Assembly: GCA_025454755.1 (NCBI GenBank)
Contig: JALONV010000011.1
Location: forward strand, 1-64,000
Length of the DNA: 64,000 nucleotides
Reading direction: 5' to 3'
Source of the DNA: Bacteroidales bacterium
Lineage (GTDB): Bacteria > Bacteroidota > Bacteroidia > Bacteroidales > VadinHA17
Under the pieces are notes generated by a model. That model saw only the letters and a list, made by a program, of their open reading frames with translations, was not told the origin of the DNA and searched no databases. The translations under genes and the position numbers were made by a program. The stretch's first letter is position 1. Every line of letters starts with the position of its first letter. This document shows, piece by piece, positions 1-8,980 of the stretch.

Positions 1-171
1 GATGCATTTGCAGATCTGCCTGCATTGAGCATTGTCGGACATCCGGTATGCATCAATCCTGAACCGAGACTGGAAAGAATTGCAAAGAAAAAAGGCTGGA
101 AAATAAATTATTGGAAAAAAGAAAATTTAACCACGGGTTGCACGGAGATCACGGATAATAGCAGAGAGTAA
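1..171 (+). CDS. HAD-family phosphatase, C-terminal end (partial)
   Basis: Reading frame 1 is open from the window edge to TAA at 169-171 (56 residues). The visible part has the end of a HAD-IB (SerB-like) phosphatase: an Asp-Leu-Pro-x-Leu stretch, Gly-His-Pro-Val-x-x-x-Asn-Pro-x-Pro-x-Leu, and a Lys-Lys-Gly-Trp ending. In this family that region follows the last Mg-binding Asp and ends the Rossmann fold. The last 14 or so residues are encoded by the left arm of an intergenic repeat (129-200), so the native stop was probably replaced when the repeat arrived. The substrate cannot be told from this fragment. Confidence 0.65.
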   Translation, partial: DAFADLPALSIVGHPVCINPEPRLERIAKKKGWKINYWKKENLTTGCTEITDNSRE

Positions 172-200
172 AATCCGTGTAAATCCGTGTTATCCGTGGT
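129..200. repeat. Stuttered inverted repeat, ACCACGG family
   Basis: The left arm is AACCACGG followed by CACGGAG and CACGGAT words every 9-12 bp. The right arm is ATCCGTGT, ATCCGTGT and ATCCGTGGT. The arms are complementary and could form a long imperfect hairpin. The left arm lies inside the end of the HAD gene. A relative of this family lies at 60131-60226. Confidence 0.8.
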
Positions 201-257
201 AAAAAAAAGAATTATGAATAACAATAAATAATAAATCTCAATTTAAATCATAACATC

Positions 258-2372
258 ATGAAAAATCTGCTTTACCTTTTTGTAATCCCTGCATTTATGG
301 CATCCTGCAGCAGCGGTTCACAGGAAAAAATTGTCTACCCCGCCACCAAAACAGGCGATGTAGTCGACACCATTTTTGGCACTTCTGTCGCCGACCCATA
401 TCGTTGGCTCGAGGATGATATGTCGGAAGAGACCGCTGCCTGGGTTAAGGAACAGAATGTAGTCACTTTTGGTTACCTTGAAAAGATACCATACAGGGAA
501 GCCATTAAAGAGAGGCTCACACAAATCTGGAATTATGAAAAATTCGGTATGCCCTTCAGAGAAGGAGACTATACCTACTTTACTAAAAATAACGGACTTC
601 AGAACCAGTTTGTTTATTATCGCCAGAAGGAGAACGGCGAACCTGAGCTCTTCCTCGATCCCAATACTTTCTCTGCCGACGGCACCACTTCGCTTGGCGA
701 GATGGGATTCTCAAAAGACGGCAGCCTGATGGCTTATTCGATATCAGAGGGTGGATCGGACTGGAGGAAAGTGATAACAATGAATGCAATAACAAAAGAA
801 ACCATTGGAGACACACTGACTGATATTAAATTCTCCGGCATTTCATGGCAGGGCAACGATGGCTTTTATTACTCCAGATATGATAAGCCAGAAGGAAGTG
901 AGCTCTCTGCAATGAATGATAATCAAAAGCTTTATTTTCATAAACTTGGTACGAAACAGTCTGAAGATAAGGTTATCTTCGGCGCTAATATTAATAGAAG
1001 GACTATAGGTGGTTATGTGACCGAAGATGAAAAATACCTTGTTGTGACAACTGCAGTATCCACGACAGGCAATGAACTCTATATCAAGGATCTGATAAAG
1101 AAATCAAGTGATTTCCTGGTTGTTGTAAACAATTTTGATAACGACCATAATATAATTGATAATGAGGGTTCAAAACTCTATATAGCTACAAACCTGAATG
1201 CTCCAAATATGAAGATAGTGACGGTTGATGCTGAAAAACCAGGAGTCGAAAACTGGGCTGACTTTATTCCCGAAACTGAAAATGTGCTTCACCCTTCTAC
1301 CGGGGCCGGATATATTTTTGCCCACTATCTTGTTGATGCAATATCGCAGGTTAAACAATATGATAATACCGGGAAACTGGTCCGCGATATAACCCTTCCC
1401 GGAGTAGGCAGTGCAGGTGGTTTTAGTGGTTGGAAAGATGATAATGAGATTTACTATTTATTTACAAATTACACCACACCTCCCACGATTTATAAACTTG
1501 ATCCGGAATCAGGAGAAGCACAGATTTACAAAAAACCAGCTGTGGATTTTAAAGGAGACGAATATACGACAGAGCAGGTATTCTACACATCAAAGGATGG
1601 AATGAAGGTTCCTATGATCATCACTTATAAAAAAGATACTCAACTCAATGGAAAGAATCCGACATTACTTTATGGTTACGGCGGCTTTAGCATAAACCAA
1701 ATTCCGGGATTCAGCATTACAAATGCGTGGTGGCTTGAGAACGGAGGAATCTACGCTGTTCCGAATATCAGGGGTGGAGGAGAATACGGAGAAAAATGGC
1801 ATCTGGCAGGAACCAGGATGAACAAGCAGAATGTGTTCGATGATTTCATTGCTGCTGCAGAATATCTCATCAATAATAAATATACTTCGCCCGAATATCT
1901 GGCAATCAGAGGTGGATCCAACGGCGGACTCCTTGTAGGAGCGGTCATGTCACAAAGACCCGATCTGATGAAAGTTGCACTTCCTGCTGTTGGTGTTATG
2001 GATATGCTTCGGTACCATAAATTTACTATCGGCGCCGCCTGGGCTTATGATTTTGGAACTGCCGGGGAAAGTCCCGAAATGTTTAAATATATTCTGAAAT
2101 ACTCACCTCTTCACAATGTAAAGGACGGAGTCAGTTATCCGGCCACCCTGGTCACAACTGCTGATCATGATGACAGGGTTGTTCCTGCACATTCATTCAA
2201 ATTCGCCGCACAGCTGCAGGCAAAACAGGCAGGCAGCAATCCCGTCCTGATAAGGATTGAAACAAAGGCTGGTCATGGCGCCGGAACGCCTGTAAGCAAG
2301 ACAATTGAACAGTATGCTGATATTTTCAGCTTTACACTTTGGAATATGGGAATTAAAAAACTGAATCAATAA
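258..2372 (+). CDS. Prolyl oligopeptidase family serine peptidase (S9A), lipoprotein
   Basis: A 704-residue protein, the usual length for S9A. It cleaves after proline in short peptides. The signal peptide ends in a lipobox (Met-Ala-Ser-Cys, Cys17), so it is probably membrane-anchored in the periplasm or at the cell surface. The N-terminal part (about 30-100) and the beta-propeller (about 100-440) precede an alpha/beta-hydrolase domain. Catalytic Ser554 lies in GGSNGG, the Asp is in the DHDDRVVP motif (638/639), and His673 is in AGHGAG, matching the porcine enzyme's Ser/Asp/His spacing. The gene stands alone, with repeats on both sides. Peptide scavenging is an inference. Confidence 0.93.
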   Translation: MKNLLYLFVIPAFMASCSSGSQEKIVYPATKTGDVVDTIFGTSVADPYRWLEDDMSEETAAWVKEQNVVTFGYLEKIPYREAIKERLTQIWNYEKFGMPFREGDYTYFTKNNGLQNQFVYYRQKENGEPELFLDPNTFSADGTTSLGEMGFSKDGSLMAYSISEGGSDWRKVITMNAITKETIGDTLTDIKFSGISWQGNDGFYYSRYDKPEGSELSAMNDNQKLYFHKLGTKQSEDKVIFGANINRRTIGGYVTEDEKYLVVTTAVSTTGNELYIKDLIKKSSDFLVVVNNFDNDHNIIDNEGSKLYIATNLNAPNMKIVTVDAEKPGVENWADFIPETENVLHPSTGAGYIFAHYLVDAISQVKQYDNTGKLVRDITLPGVGSAGGFSGWKDDNEIYYLFTNYTTPPTIYKLDPESGEAQIYKKPAVDFKGDEYTTEQVFYTSKDGMKVPMIITYKKDTQLNGKNPTLLYGYGGFSINQIPGFSITNAWWLENGGIYAVPNIRGGGEYGEKWHLAGTRMNKQNVFDDFIAAAEYLINNKYTSPEYLAIRGGSNGGLLVGAVMSQRPDLMKVALPAVGVMDMLRYHKFTIGAAWAYDFGTAGESPEMFKYILKYSPLHNVKDGVSYPATLVTTADHDDRVVPAHSFKFAAQLQAKQAGSNPVLIRIETKAGHGAGTPVSKTIEQYADIFSFTLWNMGIKKLNQ

Positions 2373-2576
2373 CAGATTATATATGCTGAAAACCGGGTTT
2401 ATGCTCCGTCAGTGATAAAGGAAAGATACATGCTTGAAAAAACAAAAACCCAGATACTATGGATACTATGGAGAAGAGTCTCATTCCGGTTCACATTCAC
2501 TTTCGTACGGACAATGGAAATTCTCCGGAGGCGGTTCAATGAGAAAAGGAGCTGAAGTTTCTATCACACTTATATG

Positions 2577-2661
2577 AAATCTGCGTAAATCTGCGAAATC
2601 AGCGGGAAACATTTTTCGGAAGTTTTTCTTTCCCGCAGATACCGCAGATAATCGCAGATAA
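2577..2661. repeat. Stuttered inverted repeat, AATCTGCG family
   Basis: The left arm has AAATCTGCG repeated, then ATCAGCGGGAAA. The right arm has TTTCCCGCAGAT, ACCGCAGAT and AATCGCAGAT. It lies between two convergent genes and touches the stop codon of the downstream hydrolase, so it may work as a bidirectional transcript end. The rest of 2373-2576 holds no convincing gene; one short frame there ends in a Gly/Tyr-rich tail but has no proper start. Confidence 0.8.
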
Positions 2662-2665
2662 GTAT

Positions 2666-3769
2666 TTATAAATCTTTGTTGGTTCCTGTAAGATCAAGGA
2701 TCATCTGCAACTCATCGCCGCGGTAAGCCGAACCATCTTTTCTGAAAATATCATGGAACCAGAGTTCCGGCTCTGAACCGTCAGGGATTGGTGTATCCCA
2801 TGCATAGATGGTATTGGTTTTCCCTGAAACCAGTCCCCAGTTAATTGCACCTATATTCTGCTCCTTAAGCATCGGCATTATGTTAGTAAAGAGGCTGTTG
2901 TGCTTTCTTGCCATATACTCGGTGCACACCAGCGGACGGTTAAATCGTCTCAGTGAATCGATCATAGCCTGATGATTTGCCGGATTAGAATAATTATGAT
3001 ATGTAATTATATCTGAATGGCTCAACTGGAACTTATTCAGATCTGTCAGTCTGTAGCTCCAGACTCCTGACGAAAGAGGTTGTGAAGGATTCACTTCTCT
3101 TCCCCACCGGAAAGTTTTTTCAAGGAGAGGCATCGATTTATTGCCATAATCCGAGTTGCCCGGCTCATTGTACATATCCCATATTGCAATGCGGTTGTCG
3201 TCCCTGAATGTAGTAAGGATATCTTTCACATATTCTTCAAGGACTTTTATTATCTCCGGATCTGTAAAGAGAAGATCACCCGGATCTCTCACCCATCCGG
3301 AATTATGGATTCCCGGTTTCGGATCAGGTTGTTTACCTGCCTGGTATGTGGGATTCCAGCAGTCGTCGAAAAAGACAAAAATTGTTTTAATTCCATTCTT
3401 ATCAGCTATGTCAAGGTATTCATTCATCCTCTTTTTAAAACCCTCTTTATCCGTCTCCCATGCAAGGTGATGAAGATAAACCCTCATATAGTTCATTCCA
3501 ATCTCGTCAGCCCAGCGAAGTTCCTTCCCGATAGTTTCAGGGTCGAATGTTTCTGCCTGCCACATCTCCAGCTGGTTGACTGCAGTGGAAGGAATGAAGT
3601 CACATCCTCTCGGCCAGTTCTGCACCATATACCATTGCTGGGCTTTTTCGATGCTCCATACTTCCGCAGCTTTTGTTTCTGCCTGTTTTTTTGGCGCATT
3701 ATTGCACGATGCTGCAAGAAGAAGGATTCCGGCAATTGCCAGTAATAAATATTTAATTCTCATTTTCAT
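2666..3769 (-). CDS. GH5-like (clan A) glycoside hydrolase lipoprotein
   Basis: A 367-residue exported protein with lipobox Ala-Ala-Ser-Cys (Cys22), so a probable lipoprotein. The body is a single TIM-barrel domain of the cellulase type. The acid/base Glu202 sits in WDMYNEPG and the nucleophile Glu284 in VCTEYMAR, the two catalytic glutamates of clan GH-A. A Trp-rich segment near the end (INWGL, about residue 305) fits the conserved strand-8 aromatic. Substrate is not predictable; no carbohydrate-binding module is present. It is the only gene in its transcription unit, with no SusC/D pair beside it. A second in-frame ATG two codons downstream could also be used. Confidence 0.85.
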   Translation of the reverse strand: MKMRIKYLLLAIAGILLLAASCNNAPKKQAETKAAEVWSIEKAQQWYMVQNWPRGCDFIPSTAVNQLEMWQAETFDPETIGKELRWADEIGMNYMRVYLHHLAWETDKEGFKKRMNEYLDIADKNGIKTIFVFFDDCWNPTYQAGKQPDPKPGIHNSGWVRDPGDLLFTDPEIIKVLEEYVKDILTTFRDDNRIAIWDMYNEPGNSDYGNKSMPLLEKTFRWGREVNPSQPLSSGVWSYRLTDLNKFQLSHSDIITYHNYSNPANHQAMIDSLRRFNRPLVCTEYMARKHNSLFTNIMPMLKEQNIGAINWGLVSGKTNTIYAWDTPIPDGSEPELWFHDIFRKDGSAYRGDELQMILDLTGTNKDL

Positions 3770-3979
3770 TTTTGATTATTAAGTTCTGCAATATATGAAA
3801 AACCTATACAGAGTCCACAGAGTCACATAGCTGTCAGGGCTTATTGAGCGAGATTTGCCGTCGGAAAGTCGGTAAAGGTTGCTCATACTCATGTCGAGTC
3901 CTTTGAATTTAAGAATAAAATGACCAGAAATTGTTTTTTCATCTCCCGGGTTTTTATAAATCTTTATATATGCAAATTA

Positions 3980-4855
3980 TTATATGACTCTATAGTTCTC
4001 GTAGAAGGTATTTATTCCAAGATATTTCTTAAGGAATATCTTCCCCCGGTATTTGAATGGGACTTTGTTGAATGAAATATCATGCTCAAAGTTCCAGTTT
4101 TTACGTTTGATATGATTCTCCATTACTGCAGGATGGGTGCCATTGAAAAGCTTCAGGGCATCGATCGATGAATAATCAAATGCGTTCTGTCCTTTGCTGA
4201 CCTCCTGTATCCAGCTGATATCCTCATAGAAAGTTGAGGCATTCTTAATCTTGTCCATCATCACCTCTGGTTTCTTGACCCATCCATAATGATATACATA
4301 AGCATCGATTGGCTTTACGTTCAGTTTTTCATTGTCATCCTTTCTGAAACCCTGCGCATCACGGTATGAATAGATCGATTTATTATTCCTTATAACCCGT
4401 ATCTCATTCCTGTACCATCGTTGTGAGATGCCAACATGATCATATGAACCGTAAAAATGGAGGTATTTGAAAAGAAGCCCGTCTACTGCCTTATTGTCCT
4501 TCCACTTTTCCATTGCCGATCTTATTGTCTCAAGGTATTTTTCGTGCACCACCTCATCACCCTGGATATAAAATGCCCAGTCTGAATCATCCGGAACAGC
4601 CTTAAAAGCTTTATCGGTTTCTGAGGCGAATACCTTGCCTCCCCTTTTCATCTCAGGAGAATCGTCCCAGATTGTGTTTATTGTCCTTACTTTCTGTTTG
4701 TCAACTGATTGAATAAGTTCCTCTGTGCTGTCCTCTGAATCGCCCACGGCAACGACAAAATTATCACAAAGAGGCAGGATGGATCTTATAGCCTCCGTGA
4801 CAGGATAGTCAAACTTCACAGCGTTTCGGATGAACGTAAATCCGGTGACTTTCAT
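3980..4855 (-). CDS. Glycosyltransferase family 2-like protein
   Basis: A 291-residue cytoplasmic protein with a GT-A nucleotide-sugar fold. The start (VTGFTFIRNA) and the next strand (FVVAVGDSEDSTEEL) are typical of GT2 enzymes that modify surface glycans. An acidic metal-site motif (QGDEVVH) occurs near residue 100. There are no membrane segments. The two flanking intergenic regions hold no partner genes, so acceptor and donor are unknown. The 3770-3979 gap has no gene. Confidence 0.8.
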   Translation of the reverse strand: MKVTGFTFIRNAVKFDYPVTEAIRSILPLCDNFVVAVGDSEDSTEELIQSVDKQKVRTINTIWDDSPEMKRGGKVFASETDKAFKAVPDDSDWAFYIQGDEVVHEKYLETIRSAMEKWKDNKAVDGLLFKYLHFYGSYDHVGISQRWYRNEIRVIRNNKSIYSYRDAQGFRKDDNEKLNVKPIDAYVYHYGWVKKPEVMMDKIKNASTFYEDISWIQEVSKGQNAFDYSSIDALKLFNGTHPAVMENHIKRKNWNFEHDISFNKVPFKYRGKIFLKKYLGINTFYENYRVI

Positions 4856-4999
4856 TCAGATAAAACTTAGAATATTAAATAGAGCCTTTACAAATTTATA
4901 CAAAAAGATAAGACATTTGATTATATTATTCGTTAGCAATATTTTCCCCGGTGAAAACAATACCCAGAATATTGACCATCTTAACTTTTGCAATTCATA

Positions 5000-5117
5000 T
5001 ACTTTGTGTATCCTTTGTGATCCCGATAGCTATCGGGACCTTTGGCACCTTAGTGGTTAAATTTTTTTAAACCACAAAGTATCTCAAAGGTTAGCACTAA
5101 GTAATACAAAGGAATAC
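5000..5117. repeat. Stuttered inverted repeat, ACCACAAAG family, invaded by a palindrome
   Basis: The left arm (ACTTTGTG, CCTTTGTGA, CCTTTGG, CCTTAGTGGTT) is the complement of the right arm (AACCACAAAG, CTCAAAGG, GCACTAAG, ACAAAGG). The left arm is interrupted at 5021-5038 by an exact 18-bp palindrome. The remainder of the 415-base gap 4856-5270 is AT-rich and holds no gene that can be supported. Confidence 0.8.
5021..5038. repeat. 18-bp perfect palindrome
   Basis: TCCCGATAGCTATCGGGA is its own reverse complement. Variants occur at 33885-33901, 40727-40744 and 40765-40797, each inside another repeat or a tRNA relic. This suggests a small mobile or recombinogenic palindrome. Confidence 0.75.
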
Positions 5118-5270
5118 ATTAAATTAAGAACATTTATGAATTAAACAGATTAGGGATTTAATATAAGAACTTAAAAAATATTAATTCTCTGTAACAAAAT
5201 CAATTAAAAACTTTTCAGAAATCATAAACTGACTATTTTTGAAACTTGTAACGAATTTAAAATATATTGT

Positions 5271-6377
5271 ATGATCGGGAAGATAAAATCAGTCAGCGCG
5301 GCAGTTTTGTTAGTGGTTTTTATTTCAACTGGTTGTTCTGTAAAAGAAGCCGTTAAAACAGAAATTACCAGACCTGCAGTTAAAAATATTATCCTCTTTA
5401 TCGGCGACGGAATGGGGACTGCCCAGGTTTATGCAGCTATGAGCGTCAGCAAAAATCCTCTGGTTATTGAATCATTTCCATATACCGGGTTCAGCAAAAC
5501 ATGGTCGGCAAATAATTATGTTACTGATTCAGGCGCGGGTGGAACAGCTATTGCCTGTGGAGTAAAAACAAAAAACGGAATGATCGGAACAACTCCCGAT
5601 TCTGCCGCTGTTACCTCAATAACCGAGATCGCCCATAAGAACGGGCTGGCTACCGGAATATTAAGCACAAGCCATATTACACATGCCACCCCTGCATCAT
5701 TTGTTGCACATAACAGTGGAAGAAGCAATTATGAAGATATCGCAAATGATTTTCTCAATGGAACCGTTGATGTTTTTATCGGCGGCGGCGAAGACTATTT
5801 TCGGAACCGGGAGGATAATAAAGATCTGACAGTCAATCTAAAAGAAATGGGATATGATGTTGTGTACAATCTTGAAGATCTGAAAAATTCAGGTTCTGCG
5901 AAATTAGCAGGCTTGCTTGCCAAAAAAGATCTTCCGAAAGCTTCAGAGGGAAGAAGTGGAATGCTTGCAGAGATGACAAGAAAAGCGATAGAAACACTCA
6001 GCCGCGATGAAGACGGATTTTTTCTGATGGTGGAAGGATCAATGATCGATTGGGGAGGACATGCCAGGAATTTCGATTACATAGTCTCGGAGGTTATTGA
6101 TATGGATGAAGCAGTAGGCGTTGCCAGGGAATTTGCTGAAAAGAATGGTGAAACTCTGATAGTAATTACTGCAGATCATGAAACAGGAGGGATGTACCTT
6201 TCCGGTGGAAACATCTCCCGAAAAACAGCGACAGCCGGCTTCAATGAAAAGGGAGACCACACAGGTATTATGGTGCCGATTTTTTCATATGGCCCGGGCG
6301 CAGAAAAATTCTCAGGAATACATGATAACACATTCTTTATGAGTCAGTTCCTCGAACTTCTGGGAGTAGAAAAATAA
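5271..6377 (+). CDS. Alkaline phosphatase, lipoprotein
   Basis: A 368-residue protein of the PhoA superfamily, which hydrolyses phosphomonoesters outside the cytoplasm. The lipobox (Ser-Thr-Gly-Cys, Cys22) implies a membrane anchor. Asp46 in GDGMG is a metal ligand and Ser87 in TDSGAGG is the catalytic serine. Further metal motifs are MVEGSMIDWGGH and ITADHETGG near residues 255 and 300, and a late His lies in KGDHTG. The protein is shorter than E. coli PhoA, as usual for the Bacteroidota group. The gene ends 16 bases before the DUF5686 gene and is probably cotranscribed with it. A promoter-like TTTG-N21-TATATTG directly abuts the ATG and is too close to be convincing. Confidence 0.92.
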   Translation: MIGKIKSVSAAVLLVVFISTGCSVKEAVKTEITRPAVKNIILFIGDGMGTAQVYAAMSVSKNPLVIESFPYTGFSKTWSANNYVTDSGAGGTAIACGVKTKNGMIGTTPDSAAVTSITEIAHKNGLATGILSTSHITHATPASFVAHNSGRSNYEDIANDFLNGTVDVFIGGGEDYFRNREDNKDLTVNLKEMGYDVVYNLEDLKNSGSAKLAGLLAKKDLPKASEGRSGMLAEMTRKAIETLSRDEDGFFLMVEGSMIDWGGHARNFDYIVSEVIDMDEAVGVAREFAEKNGETLIVITADHETGGMYLSGGNISRKTATAGFNEKGDHTGIMVPIFSYGPGAEKFSGIHDNTFFMSQFLELLGVEK

Positions 6378-6392
6378 ATACTTACTCCTTCA

Positions 6393-8954
6393 ATGAAGCT
6401 TTTATACCGATATGTACTTCTTTTGTTCATTTTTTTGTATTCCTGCTCAGGATGGTTTGAATTATATGGCCAGGGAACAGGCTTAACTGAAATAAAAGGA
6501 ATAGTCACAGATGAGTTAACCGGCGATCCGATCCATTTTGTATCAGTATATCTTAAAGGTAAAGGAATTGGTACGCTGACCGACGAAAAGGGAAGGTATC
6601 TTATTGAAACAAACACACAGGCATCAACCATTGTTTTTTCATTTGTCGGTTATAATACTGAATCCAGAAGTATCTCCCCTGGCAGGGAACAAACCATAAA
6701 CATAAGCTTATCCCTTGCATCAATAGCTCTGAATGAAGTTGTGGTTAAGGCTGAGAAGAAAGCCTATAGAAACAGGAACAATCCTGCTGTCTCTCTGATT
6801 AACAATGTCATAGCTCATAAAGACGAGAACAGTCCGGATATTTATGATTTTCTCGAATATAAAAAATATGAAAAAATACAGTTTGCCATAAGTAACATTA
6901 GTGAAAAACTAAAATCGAAAAGTTCTTCCGGCAAATTCGAATTCATTTTCAGAAATATAGATACAACCAGGCGGATCGGAAATAATATTCTCCCGATATT
7001 TATTAAGGAATCCATTTCTGACCACTATTTCAGAAAAGAACCGGAAGCTTCAAAAGATATAATTATTGCCGAAAAAACTGTCAACCTCGATGAATACATT
7101 GACAAGAAAGGCGTTACAAATTATCTTAATTATTTATACCAGGATGTCAATATCTATGATGCAGAGATCTTTTTCCTTACAACCAAATTCCTGAGTCCGA
7201 TTGCAAGAACCGCTCCTGCATTTTACCGATTTTATATCATTGATACCCTTCCATTAAATGAACTTAAATGCGTCCGGCTTTTCTTCGAGCCCCGTAACAA
7301 ATCTGATTTTTTATTCCACGGGAATATCTATGTAACTCTCGACAGCAGCTATGCTGTCAGAAGGATCGATATGGGAATTAATAAGGGAATTAACCTTGAC
7401 TGGATCCAGGATATAATTATAACACAGGACTTTGACACATTCGGACATGATGCATGGCTGCTTTCAAAAGAAGAGATATCTGTAGATGTGGGAATTGCTA
7501 AAAGTACAACAGGCGTATATGGCCAGCGGACCACATATTTTAAAAACTACAAAATTAATGAACCTGTAAGCGAGCTTTTCTTAAAAGGGGCTGAGAAAAC
7601 CGAAAAACCGGATCCTGCATCATCGATCCCCGATTACTGGAATTCAAACAGGTTTGTCCCTCTGACAAAACAGGAAATGGATATTTATTCCACTATTGAC
7701 TCACTGAAAAACCTTCCGGCATTCAGAAGAAGGATGGATTTTGCCCTCTTCCTTACATCCGGCTACCTGAAAGCCGGAAAATTTGAGCTGGGACCGTCAA
7801 ACAGCTTTTATAGCTACAACAGAATTGAAGGTCAAAGATTCAGAGTCGGGGCAAGAACATCAACACTGTTAAGCAAGAAAATAACACTCGACGGTTATAC
7901 AGCATTCGGCGTGAACGATAAAAGATTTAAATATGGTGCAGGAGTGACATACTCTTTTACACCCAGGTCGATCTATGAGTTTCCGGTTAAATCAATCAAA
8001 GTCAGCTATATGAAGGACATCCGGATTCCCGGACAGGAACTTCTCTTTCTTACGCCTGACAACCTGTTCTTCTCTCTGAAAAGAGGAGTGAACGACAAGT
8101 TCCTGCTCAACAGAACATTTAAAATAGAACACCTGAATGAATTTAAAAATCATTTCTCTTATCAGACCGGCTATAGCTTTACCCGTCAATCCCCTGAAGG
8201 AAACCTTTACTTTAACACTGATAACTATGGTCCGGGCCCTGGTGAGACAGGATATATTGACATTTCAGAGTTCTTTGTGAACTTTCGATATGCTCCCGAT
8301 GAAACATTCTATGAGGGGAAAGTGTGGAGAAGTGTCTATCCGGGTAAAAAACCAATATACCAGCTAAAGATTGCCGGTGGTTCAACAGTGCTTTTCAATG
8401 ATTATGATTACCTGAAACTCCAGCTAAATGTAACCAGAAGATATATTGTATCAATAATCGGATATACAGATATTACTTTTGAAGCAGGGAAAATTTTCGG
8501 TAAGGTGCCATATCCCCTGCTTTATGCACACAGGGCAAACCAGACCTATTCATACCAGAAGCAATCATACAACCTTATGAATTTCCTGGAGTTTGTGAGT
8601 GACAGGTATGTTTCACTTAATGCAGATTACTGCTTTAATGGGTTTATTTTTAACAAAATACCTCTTATAAAGAAACTGAAACTAAGGGAATGGGTCACAT
8701 TTAAGGTACTCTATGGAGGGTTGCTTACGAGTAACGATCCCGATTACCATGATGATCTTTTCCGTTTCCCGCTCGACAGCTACGGTGTGCCTCTTACCTA
8801 CACTCTTGAGAAGAAACCTTATATAGAAGCCAGCATAGGAGTAGCAAATATCTTTAATTTGTTAAGAGTTGATCTGATTAAAAGATTTACTTACCTTGAT
8901 AATCCGAACGTCTCTGAACTCGGGGTAAGAATCCTGATTAAGATTGATATCTGA
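6393..8954 (+). CDS. DUF5686 / carboxypeptidase-regulatory-like outer-membrane protein
   Basis: 853 residues with a signal peptide. Residues about 30-115 form a carboxypeptidase-D regulatory-like beta-sandwich (GIVTDELTGDPI, then VVVKAEKK), the N-terminal module common in Bacteroidota outer-membrane proteins. The rest matches the DUF5686 pattern: a long beta-rich region and a C-terminal series of amphipathic strands ending in ELGVRILIKIDI, consistent with a barrel. Function is unknown in the family. It follows the alkaline phosphatase by 16 bases. That pairing hints at a shared envelope role, but this is inference. Confidence 0.85.
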   Translation: MKLLYRYVLLLFIFLYSCSGWFELYGQGTGLTEIKGIVTDELTGDPIHFVSVYLKGKGIGTLTDEKGRYLIETNTQASTIVFSFVGYNTESRSISPGREQTINISLSLASIALNEVVVKAEKKAYRNRNNPAVSLINNVIAHKDENSPDIYDFLEYKKYEKIQFAISNISEKLKSKSSSGKFEFIFRNIDTTRRIGNNILPIFIKESISDHYFRKEPEASKDIIIAEKTVNLDEYIDKKGVTNYLNYLYQDVNIYDAEIFFLTTKFLSPIARTAPAFYRFYIIDTLPLNELKCVRLFFEPRNKSDFLFHGNIYVTLDSSYAVRRIDMGINKGINLDWIQDIIITQDFDTFGHDAWLLSKEEISVDVGIAKSTTGVYGQRTTYFKNYKINEPVSELFLKGAEKTEKPDPASSIPDYWNSNRFVPLTKQEMDIYSTIDSLKNLPAFRRRMDFALFLTSGYLKAGKFELGPSNSFYSYNRIEGQRFRVGARTSTLLSKKITLDGYTAFGVNDKRFKYGAGVTYSFTPRSIYEFPVKSIKVSYMKDIRIPGQELLFLTPDNLFFSLKRGVNDKFLLNRTFKIEHLNEFKNHFSYQTGYSFTRQSPEGNLYFNTDNYGPGPGETGYIDISEFFVNFRYAPDETFYEGKVWRSVYPGKKPIYQLKIAGGSTVLFNDYDYLKLQLNVTRRYIVSIIGYTDITFEAGKIFGKVPYPLLYAHRANQTYSYQKQSYNLMNFLEFVSDRYVSLNADYCFNGFIFNKIPLIKKLKLREWVTFKVLYGGLLTSNDPDYHDDLFRFPLDSYGVPLTYTLEKKPYIEASIGVANIFNLLRVDLIKRFTYLDNPNVSELGVRILIKIDI

Positions 8955-8980
8955 TGGCCCCGATTCTTCTATCCATGCTA

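Noticed and set aside
2390-2576. Possible remnant of a polysaccharide kinase tail (Tyr/Gly-rich end)
   Set aside because: Short, no start codon, preceded by TGA TAA in frame; similarity is only composition.
4830-5060. 76-codon plus-strand frame
   Set aside because: Crosses the start of the GT2 gene and the inverted repeat; no coding features.
5238-5270. TTTG-N21-TATATTG as the alkaline phosphatase promoter
   Set aside because: The -7 box touches the ATG, so transcription would start inside the gene.
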